Assembly: GCA_030446715.1 (NCBI GenBank)
Contig: JAUJMU010000005.1
Location: 21,176 to 85,175 of the forward strand
From: Cytophagales bacterium
GTDB taxonomy: Bacteria; Bacteroidota; Bacteroidia; Cytophagales; 172606-1
DNA length: 64,000 nucleotides
Direction: 5' to 3'
In this document: positions 26,806-34,994 of the stretch, in pieces
Layout: the number at the start of each line of letters is the position of its first letter
Position numbering within the stretch: the stretch's first letter is position 1
Program-made: the position numbers and the translations under genes
The notes under the pieces: generated by a model
The model's input: the letters and a program-made list of their open reading frames with translations, nothing else
Databases searched by the model: none
Told to the model about the DNA's origin: nothing

Positions 26806-28044
26806 TTACTGCTCGTCGCCTGTCCTGAATCCTGCTTTCTGAAGATCCTCCCAATAACGGGGATACGACTTTACCACTACATCAGGGTTTTGGATGATCA
26901 GGTCTGTCCGCAAGGCCAATGGCGCAAAGGCCATTGCCATGCGGTGGTCATCGTAAGTTTCAATACTAACCGGACCATCCGTTCTGGCATGCGCCGGAGT
27001 CACTGTATATACCAAAGGCCGCACCTCTTTCAGTCGGCCGCCAAACTTCGCCAGTTCCATCTGCAAAGCTGCTACCCTGTCAGTCTCTTTTATCTTCAGG
27101 CTCTCTATCCCGGTCATAGTCAGGTTGATGCCCTGCACGGCACAGCATACCGCCACTGTCTGAGCCAGGTCCGGGCAATCCGTAAAATCAACCTGTCCTT
27201 CCGACTTTCGGGGTGATTTTGTGAGCAAAACACCTCTCTCCGTAAAAGTGGAATGGACTCCCAATGGCTCCATAATCTGTACGATGCGGCTGTCTCCCTG
27301 CAATGACTGCGCCTTCAGGCCAAGCAATTCAACTTCCGCGTCATCAGCAAGAGCAACGATGCTGTACCAGTAGCTTGCTCCGGACCAGTCAGATTCTACG
27401 GCATAAGTTGTAGGCTCATAGGGCTTGGGCGCTACCCGGATTATATTGTTACGCCATTCGGTCTGTGCGCCGAAGTAGTGCATCTGCTCAAGGGTCATCT
27501 GGATATAGGGTCGGGAGCCCACCGGGCCGGTAAGTTCCAGCTGGAGTCCGTTGGGCAGCAGGGGCGCAATCATCAGCAGGGCTGAAATGTATTGACTGCT
27601 GACATCGCCCCGGACAGAAACACGGTCATTTCCATTGAACGTCATGCCTTTGACATGAACAGGCGGAAACCCCTCCTGCCCAAGGTACTCAATATCGGCG
27701 CCCAGTGTACGAAGGGCATCTACCAGCAACGCAACAGGCCGTTCACACATGCGGGGTGTGCCAGTCAATATTTTGTTTCCGTTGGTGGCCGCTACATAAG
27801 CTGTCAGGAAACGCATGGTGGTACCGGCATCAATTACGTCCAGTGTCTGCTCACTACTCGCCAGCAGCCGCTGCATAGTATGGGTATCGCGTGCCTCAGA
27901 AATATTGTGCAGGATGGCCCGGTTTCCAGCCAAAGCATTGATAATCAACGCCCTGTTGCTTTCACTCTTGGAGGCGGGCAACTGGATCGCCGCACGGATG
28001 GGCTTCTGGGGACGCTGTAAGTGAAGTGTTTTCTGAGATGACAC
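26806..28044 (-). CDS. aroA: 3-phosphoshikimate 1-carboxyvinyltransferase (EPSP synthase)
   Basis: Joins phosphoenolpyruvate to shikimate-3-phosphate in aromatic amino acid synthesis. Visible motifs are LPASKSESNRALI (substrate loop), DAGTTMRFLTAY, GDVSSQYISALL, SLKIKETDR and YDDHRMAMAFA. At 412 aa it has the usual length for the Bacteroidota form. The start is a GTG at 28044; no ATG is available before the substrate loop. It is transcribed toward the GNAT gene and is not obviously in an operon. Confidence 0.95.
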   Translation of the reverse strand: MSSQKTLHLQRPQKPIRAAIQLPASKSESNRALIINALAGNRAILHNISEARDTHTMQRLLASSEQTLDVIDAGTTMRFLTAYVAATNGNKILTGTPRMCERPVALLVDALRTLGADIEYLGQEGFPPVHVKGMTFNGNDRVSVRGDVSSQYISALLMIAPLLPNGLQLELTGPVGSRPYIQMTLEQMHYFGAQTEWRNNIIRVAPKPYEPTTYAVESDWSGASYWYSIVALADDAEVELLGLKAQSLQGDSRIVQIMEPLGVHSTFTERGVLLTKSPRKSEGQVDFTDCPDLAQTVAVCCAVQGINLTMTGIESLKIKETDRVAALQMELAKFGGRLKEVRPLVYTVTPAHARTDGPVSIETYDDHRMAMAFAPLALRTDLIIQNPDVVVKSYPRYWEDLQKAGFRTGDEQ

Positions 28045-28244
28045 AGGCAGAGTATCGAATGAATAAAGAGGAGTCGGGTGGCAATTTAATCAACTATTAC
28101 TATTCCCAAACCCTCATGCCGGCCCCAGCTCACGGAAATTTTAAATCTGCCTGTACAATAAATAGCTCCGGAGAAGAAGCTTCAGCCAGGCTCTGGCTGC
28201 AAGGCTTGCCGGGTCATTCCGGACGCATACAACTGCTGCCAGGT

Positions 28245-29024
28245 TTACCACTTTGCCGTATACCTCTCCTCCAGCCCCAGTCCGAACAGGGCGAAGTCGT
28301 ATTTGACGGGGTCCGCGGGATCAAGCCCTCTCAGATGCTCCGTCAGTTCGAGGGCAGTAAGCCAGTCCATTCCCCTGCGGGTGATCAGCCCCAGACGCCG
28401 GGCGGTGCGTTCCACGTGTACATCACAGGGACACACCAGCTGCGCCGGACTTATGTTTGTCCATAGCCCGAAATCAACACCTTTGGTGTCGCGGCGGACC
28501 ATCCAGCGCAGAAACATATTCAGTCGCTTGCAGGCAGATTTGGAGGCCGGAGAGGAGATATGCTTACGGGTACGCTGCGGCGCGTATTCAGGAAGGAAGA
28601 AATAATTACGAAAGCCGTTCAGTCCTCTTTCAACGGTAGTGTCACCGGGTTGCATGGATGCGGTAAATGCATCTTCAAGCGATTGGTGACGTGCGTAATG
28701 TTCGTGCAGAAAAGAAATGAAGTACAGCGCATCGGTTGGGTTGAAAGTACGATGCCTGAATTGCAGAAAACGCTTCAGGTCATTTTCCTGATGCCCCGTT
28801 ATAAAACTATACGGAGCGCCATCCATCAGATCCACCAGATGTGAACACTTGGTGATGATCGTTTTCCGCTGCCCCCACGCCAGTACTGCGGCAAAAAATC
28901 CGGTAATTTCAATGTCCTGCCTGCGGGTAAAGCGGTGCGGAATGCTGACCGGATCGCCGGCAATAAAGGTCGGAGTGTTGTACTGAGAATACTTTTCTTC
29001 CAGTACTTCGTGAAGGGTTGGCAA
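28245..29024 (-). CDS. TIGR02757-family protein (DUF2400)
   Basis: A 259-aa protein of a family common in Bacteroidota and without an assigned function. The recognisable segments are DPVSIPHRFTRRQDIEITGFFAA, AWGQRKTI, LNMFLRWMVRRD and LVCPCDVHVERTARRLGL. The helical pattern with late Cys and His residues recalls DNA-glycosylase-like folds, but no reaction is known. The start is a TTG at 29024; the frame has no ATG or GTG after the preceding in-frame stop. The product is probably cytosolic. Confidence 0.85.
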   Translation of the reverse strand: MPTLHEVLEEKYSQYNTPTFIAGDPVSIPHRFTRRQDIEITGFFAAVLAWGQRKTIITKCSHLVDLMDGAPYSFITGHQENDLKRFLQFRHRTFNPTDALYFISFLHEHYARHQSLEDAFTASMQPGDTTVERGLNGFRNYFFLPEYAPQRTRKHISSPASKSACKRLNMFLRWMVRRDTKGVDFGLWTNISPAQLVCPCDVHVERTARRLGLITRRGMDWLTALELTEHLRGLDPADPVKYDFALFGLGLEERYTAKW

Positions 29025-29092
29025 AATAAGGTTAATCAGGAGGAGAAATACGCCGGTGGCTGTGATCCGGAATTACCGGTCAGCAGACGAGG

Positions 29093-29302
29093 TTACTCTC
29101 GTCTGGCAAAAATCTTGAATACCCACGAAAGTATCCGGGAAATGGCTGCAAAGGTCCACAGCAGGGAAGTATACACCAGGGCAAACGCAACGAGTACCGG
29201 ATAAATCAGCACAAAGAATATATGCCACAGCCACCACAGGAAGGTTTTTTCTGCCGGGGGATGATTTTCAGTGTGTTCCATTTGTATCGGGTTATGATGC
29301 AT
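29093..29302 (-). CDS. Small membrane protein, 62-69 aa
   Basis: A very hydrophobic protein with two near-continuous helices (WWLWHIFFVLIYPVLVAFALVY and LLWTFAAISRILSWVFKIF) and a basic end (ARRE). Two ATGs are possible, at 29302 (8 bases after the upstream stop) and 29281. It follows the LysM/DPBB gene in the same direction and probably shares its transcript. I recognise no family. Confidence 0.6.
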   Translation of the reverse strand: MHHNPIQMEHTENHPPAEKTFLWWLWHIFFVLIYPVLVAFALVYTSLLWTFAAISRILSWVFKIFARRE

Positions 29303-29310
29303 TTGTTTTT

Positions 29311-30537
29311 TCAGTGTGGCAGGTAGGTTACCTCCACCCGGAAGCGCCGGTCGATGGCAGCCAGCCGTTCGTACGCCTTTTGCGTAATCTTGACCACCAG
29401 CTTGTCATTGGCTCCTGTGTCAGGCAGTTTGCCTACCACTTTTACGAAAACACTCATATTGTTCATTTCATTCCGTACCTGCAAAATAGTTCCTACCGGC
29501 GCGGTCCGGTGCAGGGCGTAATAGCCCTCCGTATCGCCTGAGTCGTTGATGGATTCGGCAAGGCCTGCTTCCACTACTTTGGACAGACTGCCCGTACCGG
29601 CAATTACCGCATCACCGGAACGGTTTTCCCGGCGGCCCGGTTCTTCTCTTCCTGCCCGGGCTTCGGCATCCGCCCGTGCCTGCAACCCGGCGGGATCAGC
29701 ATTTTCACCGTCTTTTACGGAAGATCTGGTATCAGATTTTCGCCGCGGGTCGTTGTTTACCGGAACTGTCTGCCGGGCAGAGGTCTCCCTGACTTCGGTT
29801 CCTGCCGGGGCTTCGTCGGGGGCGGCTGACTGTTTTTTCGGCGGAGAAACGACCAGCACCTGCCCCACCTTTATGTTGCTGGAAGAAAGCCGGTTCCATT
29901 CCCGCAGATCTTTCATGGATACGTTGTACTTCCGGGAAATGGTGGTCAGCCCTTCGCCCCGGCCTACCTTATGAGTTTTCCGGCGGGCAGCCGGCTGTCC
30001 GGGCTTTTCCTTCACTGCAGGCTGTGCGGCAACGGCAGGTTCTGTGAGAGTGGTTGCCGGTTCTGCAGGCGCTCCTTCCGCAACCGTTGTACTTCCGTCT
30101 TTACCGGCACTTACAAACAGCTCCTGCCCCTCCGACAGGTTGTCGGAAGTCAGGCCGTTCCAGGTACGCAGGTCAGCCACGGAAACATTGTACGTACGGG
30201 CAATGGAAAAGAGTCCCTGTCCGCCCGTCACGGTATGGGTCTTGCGTCCGGCGGAAGCGGGTTTGTTTTCAGCCGGGTAAGGCACTTTTACTACTTCTCC
30301 CACTTTTACGCCGGCCGCAAGGTGCGGATTTTCCTCTTGGATGGCCTTCAGGTTTGTGCCGTAACGCCGGGCCAGTGCCATCAGGGTTTCTCCGGCCTCT
30401 ACTTTATGCAGCACAAGCAAACTGGCACCCTTTCGTTCCGTACCAAGGGAGTCACGCACGGTTACAGCCTCAGCCTTTACAGAGGTTGAGTACAGGGAAA
30501 AAGCGAAAAGGAAAATGGTAAGAACTTTAGAGGGCAT
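29311..30537 (-). CDS. Secreted LysM protein with C-terminal double-psi beta-barrel
   Basis: A periplasmic peptidoglycan-binding protein of 408 aa. A signal peptide (residues 1-22) is followed by three LysM modules (about 43-87, 100-142, 188-230), a low-complexity linker rich in Glu, Arg and Ala, and a C-terminal domain (about 318-408). That domain shows YYALHRTAPVGTILQVRN and DKLVVKITQKAYERL, the pattern of RlpA-like double-psi barrels. RlpA cleaves denuded glycan in some bacteria, but I cannot confirm the catalytic residues here. The ATG at 30537 overlaps the end of the DUF4905 gene by 11 bases. Confidence 0.88.
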   Translation of the reverse strand: MPSKVLTIFLFAFSLYSTSVKAEAVTVRDSLGTERKGASLLVLHKVEAGETLMALARRYGTNLKAIQEENPHLAAGVKVGEVVKVPYPAENKPASAGRKTHTVTGGQGLFSIARTYNVSVADLRTWNGLTSDNLSEGQELFVSAGKDGSTTVAEGAPAEPATTLTEPAVAAQPAVKEKPGQPAARRKTHKVGRGEGLTTISRKYNVSMKDLREWNRLSSSNIKVGQVLVVSPPKKQSAAPDEAPAGTEVRETSARQTVPVNNDPRRKSDTRSSVKDGENADPAGLQARADAEARAGREEPGRRENRSGDAVIAGTGSLSKVVEAGLAESINDSGDTEGYYALHRTAPVGTILQVRNEMNNMSVFVKVVGKLPDTGANDKLVVKITQKAYERLAAIDRRFRVEVTYLPH

Positions 30538-31354
30538 ATCCCAACAACTGGTTTTTTTCTCTGACAAAAATCAACAGATTCTCTGTGATGAAAAATGTAT
30601 TCACACCGGCTCCCGGCAACCCGCCTGCGATACGCTGCTGCCACCGGAGATGCCCGTTGCGATCAAAAAGGGCCAGGTAATTTTCGTATTCCCCGTTATG
30701 GTAAAGATAATAAGAAATTACTACCGCATCTTTTCTCTGCGCATAATCAAACGCAGGTACCGGCTGCACCCCCAGTTTATTCTTAATGAATCTGGCAATA
30801 CCAGAAGTGTACCGGCTCCCTTCCGGATAGTGAACCGGCCATACAGCAGCCTCACTATCTGCAGGTTCCCAAATCAGTTTTTCCGCAGCCGCCGTCTCCC
30901 GGATTACCCTTCCATCCTGCGGGTTCAGGGTAAAAAACCTGAACCCGTCGTATCCCATTTCCATGAGGACCACCCCTTCGTCAGCCACTCCATGCCATGA
31001 ACTTTTTGGCTGCTGCCACCGGACCTGGCGGGTAGCAACATTGACTGCAATGACGGCCAGTGGCTGGGGTGGCTGGCCACCGGAGAGAGCCTGCAGGTAA
31101 AGTATACCCCGGTGCAAAGCCGCGGCGGTCAGCCAGGAATATCCGGGCACCAGCGGGCCTTCCCATAAGCATTTACCGGCAGCGGTATCCACGGCGGCAA
31201 AAGTCCGTAAGCCCTCTGCTCGGTCCCGCAGTTCGGCCACCAGCAGATTTGCTGCAGGATCAGCCGTTACCCGCCAGATGGTACCGGTAAAAAGGATCTC
31301 AAAGGCAGGTTCGGGGATGTAAGCCAAGGCAGGGGGGGTGGATGCCGTCCGCAA
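30527..31354 (-). CDS. DUF4905 protein
   Basis: A 275-aa protein with repeated W-containing beta strands (TIWRVTADPAANLLVAELRD, KCLWEGPLVPGYSWLTAAAL, RQVRWQQP, HLRWQQR) suggesting a beta-propeller-like fold. It fits the DUF4905 family of Bacteroidota, which has no known function. There is no signal peptide. A TTG at 31354 is the only conventional start I find after an in-frame stop. Its 3' end overlaps the start of the LysM gene, so the two are probably co-expressed. Confidence 0.8.
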   Translation of the reverse strand: MRTASTPPALAYIPEPAFEILFTGTIWRVTADPAANLLVAELRDRAEGLRTFAAVDTAAGKCLWEGPLVPGYSWLTAAALHRGILYLQALSGGQPPQPLAVIAVNVATRQVRWQQPKSSWHGVADEGVVLMEMGYDGFRFFTLNPQDGRVIRETAAAEKLIWEPADSEAAVWPVHYPEGSRYTSGIARFIKNKLGVQPVPAFDYAQRKDAVVISYYLYHNGEYENYLALFDRNGHLRWQQRIAGGLPGAGVNTFFITENLLIFVREKNQLLGYAL

Positions 31355-31527
31355 AGGTGTACCTAATCTCCGGTTAGCAGCGACCGGAATACAAAAATTC
31401 AGGGTTATATTCCAAAACGTTTCCGCTTATCCCGGTCGTTGTTTGTTTTGCACGGAGCACCTATTGGAAAATAGGTGCGCTTTACCCATCTTTCATTAAA
31501 GTAGTCAAATTTTTCTTTCCTATATCC

Positions 31528-33963
31528 ATGATCGGGATCAAAGCCTTCTTTACGCTCCTCTTTACAATCACGCTGGTATTTCTGCTGAACAGCAGGATGG
31601 GATCAGTGCCGCCGCTGGGAAAATTCATGAATCCTTTTGGCGGTTTCTGGGCCAACGCTGAACCACGCAATGCCGGTAAGGATAAAAACCTGAACCTGCA
31701 CGGTCTGCGCGGCGAGGTAAAGGTGGTGTTTGACGATAATATGGTGCCCCACATCTTTGCAGCCAGCAACCACGACCTTTACTTCGCGCAGGGTTATGTG
31801 ACGGCCATGCACCGGCTGTGGCAGATGGAGCTGCAAACGCACTTTGCGGCTGGCCGTGTTTCAGAGATTATCGGGGAAGCCACGGCTGAGATAGATCGTT
31901 ACAACCGCCGGATGGGCCTGACCTACGGAGCCGGACAGTCCCTGAAGGCGATGATGGCTGATTCAATGAGCAGGGAAGTGATACAGGCGTACTCCGACGG
32001 AATCAACGCGTATATAAACGGATTATCTCCGGCTGACTATCCGCTGGAGTACAAGTTGCTGGGTTACGAACCTGAGCCCTGGTCGCCTCTGAAATGTGCC
32101 CTGCTGCTCAAGCAAATGGCTATGACGCTGTCCAGTGGTAACGATGACCGCCGGCTGACCAACATTCTGCACAAGTACGGCTACGCCACCACGCAGAATC
32201 TTTTCCCGAATTTTCACTTCCGGTCCGAGCCCATCATTCCAACGGATGCGCCCCGCGACTTCCAGCCGGTGCCGGTGCCTAAGCAGCCGGAGAATTTTCT
32301 GCCCAGGCCGACGGACAAAATGGCCATGTACGAACCAGACCCCGGCACTGGCAGCAACAACTGGGCAATCAGCGGCAGCAAATCGGCTACGGGCTATCCC
32401 ATTCTCGCCAACGACCCCCATCTTGACCTGACGCTGCCTTCAATCTGGTACCAGGTTCAGCTGGTCGGGCCGGACGTAAATGTGTACGGAGCCAGCCTTC
32501 CGGGTTCTCCTCATGTAATCAGCGGTTTCAACCAGCGGATTGCGTGGGGCGTCACCAACGTGGGCTCCGACGTACTCGACTGGTACGAGATCAGGTTCCG
32601 TGACGCAGCCCGCAACGAATACCTGTACGACGGCAAGTGGCGGCCGGTGCGCAAAGTAGTGGAGGTGATCAAAGTGCGGGGCAAAGCCGACGTTGCGGAT
32701 ACGGTGCGTTACACCCACCACGGCCCGGTAGTGTACGATGAAGGAGGCAAGCCTTATAATGCAAACGTGCCTCCCGGCCACGCGATGCGCTGGGTGGCGC
32801 ACGACTCCTCCAATGAGGTAATGACTTTTCACCAGCTCAACCGGGCCAGAAACTACGCAGACTACACCGAGGCACTGACGCATTACATCTGCCCCGCGCA
32901 GAATTTTGTGTTTGCCTCCGCCGACAATGACATTGCCATCTGGCCCAACGGTAAGTTTCCGCTTAAATGGAAAGAGCAGGGCAAATACATTCTCGACGGC
33001 AGCAATCCGGCGCATGAATGGCAGGGCTGGATACCGCAGCCGCACAATCCGCACGTAAAAAATCCGGCGCGGGGTTTTGTCAGTTCGGCCAATCAGTTCC
33101 CGGCCGATACTACCTATCCGTATTACATGGACTGGTCCTTTGAAACCTACGAACGGGGCACCCGGATCAATAACCGCCTGGCCGCCATGCAGAAGGCAAC
33201 CATTGACAGCCTGCGGATGCTGCAGAATGACAACATGAACCTGATGGCCCGGGATGCGGTGCCGCGTATGCTCACCTACTTATCGCCCAATCAGTTGAAT
33301 GATGTACAACTAAAGGCGCTGGGCCGGATGCGCAACTGGAACTTCCAGAATGATCCGCAGGAAGTGGGACCCACCCTTTTTGATCTCTGGTGGAAAAACA
33401 TGATGGTTGCCCTGTGGGAAGATGACTTTCCGTCAGATGCCCAGTACCCCGTCCGCTACCCGACCCGTGACCGTACGCTGAAACTTATCCTTGACGAACC
33501 CGATGCCAGATGGGTGGACAACGTAAAAACGGAGAATAAAGAAACGCTGGCCTACCTCTGCACCCAGACCTTCCGGGCCGCTGTGGACACGCTGGCCAAA
33601 AACGGGGGAGAAAATATAAATGAGAAGTGGCAGTGGGCAAATTACAAAAGCACTTACATTCCGCACCTGACGCGGCAGATCAAGCCTTTTGGCCGGTACA
33701 ACCTGCCGATTGGCGGCGGCCGCAACATCGTAAATGCTACTTCCGAAAAGAATGGCCCCTCCTGGCGGATGGTAGTTGCCCTGGGGCCGCAGGTAAAAGG
33801 CTACGGCGTATTCCCGGGCGGTCAATCCGGCAATCCCGGGTCCTACTATTATGATAATATGGTGGATACCTGGGCCAGAGGAGAATTGAACGAACTCGTG
33901 TTTCTCAGCCAGCCGGAGGAAGAGAATAAGCGCATTCTGGCGAGGTGGGCGCTTAAGAAGTAA
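31528..33963 (+). CDS. Penicillin acylase family protein (Ntn hydrolase)
   Basis: An 811-aa precursor of the penicillin G acylase/AHL acylase superfamily, which cleaves amide bonds in beta-lactams, N-acyl homoserine lactones or related compounds. An N-terminal hydrophobic segment (residues 4-20) exports it. The alpha-chain part includes the PHIFA and HRLWQMELQ segments. Self-cleavage should expose Ser276 (GTGSNNWAI) as the nucleophile of the beta chain, followed by ANDPHL. The overall length is typical. Substrate cannot be read from sequence. It is a single transcription unit between unrelated genes. Confidence 0.92.
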   Translation: MIGIKAFFTLLFTITLVFLLNSRMGSVPPLGKFMNPFGGFWANAEPRNAGKDKNLNLHGLRGEVKVVFDDNMVPHIFAASNHDLYFAQGYVTAMHRLWQMELQTHFAAGRVSEIIGEATAEIDRYNRRMGLTYGAGQSLKAMMADSMSREVIQAYSDGINAYINGLSPADYPLEYKLLGYEPEPWSPLKCALLLKQMAMTLSSGNDDRRLTNILHKYGYATTQNLFPNFHFRSEPIIPTDAPRDFQPVPVPKQPENFLPRPTDKMAMYEPDPGTGSNNWAISGSKSATGYPILANDPHLDLTLPSIWYQVQLVGPDVNVYGASLPGSPHVISGFNQRIAWGVTNVGSDVLDWYEIRFRDAARNEYLYDGKWRPVRKVVEVIKVRGKADVADTVRYTHHGPVVYDEGGKPYNANVPPGHAMRWVAHDSSNEVMTFHQLNRARNYADYTEALTHYICPAQNFVFASADNDIAIWPNGKFPLKWKEQGKYILDGSNPAHEWQGWIPQPHNPHVKNPARGFVSSANQFPADTTYPYYMDWSFETYERGTRINNRLAAMQKATIDSLRMLQNDNMNLMARDAVPRMLTYLSPNQLNDVQLKALGRMRNWNFQNDPQEVGPTLFDLWWKNMMVALWEDDFPSDAQYPVRYPTRDRTLKLILDEPDARWVDNVKTENKETLAYLCTQTFRAAVDTLAKNGGENINEKWQWANYKSTYIPHLTRQIKPFGRYNLPIGGGRNIVNATSEKNGPSWRMVVALGPQVKGYGVFPGGQSGNPGSYYYDNMVDTWARGELNELVFLSQPEEENKRILARWALKK

Positions 33964-34022
33964 AACCCGGGGCCCGCCGGAGCATCATGATCAAATAATA
34001 TTCAAAATCTACCATTTCTGTT

Positions 34023-34451
34023 ATGCCTTTGTTCTTCCTGATTCTTGCCCTCAGCTTTGTTTTGCAATTTTTCCTGCCGTGGTGGATTATCGCACCGGTA
34101 GCGTTTGGCCTTTCCCTGTGGAAAAGCACTTCAGCCCGGCAGGCCTTTCTGGCTGGCTTTTCAGCTATATTTTTCCTGTGGGCAGCAATGGCGCTGGTGA
34201 TTCATCTGCGCAACGAAGGAATTCTGACGGCGAAGATTGCCGCCCTTTTTTCACTGCCTTTCCCGTCACTGATGATTCTGGTAACCGCCTTGATTGGTGG
34301 CCTGGTGGGTGGCATCGCGGCGCTGAGCGGCTTTTACTGGAAGCAGTTTCTGAAGCCTTCACCAGCCGCTTCCAGTATGAAAGCCAACGCCGGCACCCCC
34401 GTAACGGCGCAGCAAAACTTTACTTTCAAGACCAGACACAATAAAGTATAG
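34023..34451 (+). CDS. Small integral membrane protein, 142 aa
   Basis: Three to four hydrophobic helices (LFFLILALSFVLQFFL, WWIIAPVAFGLSLW, AFLAGFSAIFFLWAAMALVI, LMILVTALIGGLVGGIAALSGF) followed by a polar tail. I do not recognise a family with confidence. It is 59 bases downstream of the penicillin acylase and 74 bases upstream of the DUF3140 gene, all in the same direction. Confidence 0.7.
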   Translation: MPLFFLILALSFVLQFFLPWWIIAPVAFGLSLWKSTSARQAFLAGFSAIFFLWAAMALVIHLRNEGILTAKIAALFSLPFPSLMILVTALIGGLVGGIAALSGFYWKQFLKPSPAASSMKANAGTPVTAQQNFTFKTRHNKV

Positions 34452-34525
34452 CCAGATTATGGGGGCAGCCGGTAACTTATCTTGCCTGTTCGAGTATAAG
34501 CCTTTAAACCAAAGCACTATCTGTT

Positions 34526-34885
34526 ATGGCACAGGCTGCATCTTCCGGTCAAGAGGAACGCGGAGAAATCTACCAGAATTTCCGCGACCTGGTAAACATG
34601 ACTCCCAAACAGCTGGAAAAGTGGCTGCAAACGGAGGAGTCAAAAAAAGTAGGCTTCCGGCATGAGGGGGAACAGGAAGCGGTCGGGCACGGATCCGGAC
34701 GAAAAATCATTCAGATCCTTGAGCAGAAAAAAGCTGATCTTTCAGATGATGATTACGCACACATGAAAAAGGTAATCAGTTACATTAAACGGCATTCTGC
34801 CCAGCGGCCTGACGGGGACATCGAAGACACCCGCTGGCGCTTTTCGCTGATGAACTGGGGACACGATCCAAAGCAGAGTCAGTAA
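34526..34885 (+). CDS. DUF3140 protein
   Basis: A 119-aa soluble protein with the family's conserved blocks: VNMTPKQLEKWL, ESKKVGF, EAVGHGSGRKI, DDYAHMKKVISYI and DTRWRFSLMNWGHDP. DUF3140 proteins occur in many bacteria; some are described as DNA-binding-like, but no mechanism is established. The basic helices and conserved Trp/His residues are visible here. A clear terminator follows it. Confidence 0.88.
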   Translation: MAQAASSGQEERGEIYQNFRDLVNMTPKQLEKWLQTEESKKVGFRHEGEQEAVGHGSGRKIIQILEQKKADLSDDDYAHMKKVISYIKRHSAQRPDGDIEDTRWRFSLMNWGHDPKQSQ

Positions 34886-34910
34886 TCTGACTGAAGGTGA
34901 ACTACGAAAA

Positions 34911-34950
34911 GAGGGAATAACAGCATTGTGGTCTGTTATTCCCTCTTTTA
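34911..34950. terminator. Terminator after the DUF3140 gene (possibly bidirectional)
   Basis: GAGGGAATAACA (34911-34922) and TGTTATTCCCTC (34934-34945) form a perfect 12-bp stem with an 11-base loop, followed by TTTTATT on the plus strand. On the minus strand the stem is followed by TTTTC, so it can also serve the convergent TPR gene. Confidence 0.8.
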
Positions 34951-34994
34951 TTGTTCTAAGCAGGCATTGTGCCAGCTTACCCCTTTTCAGGTGC

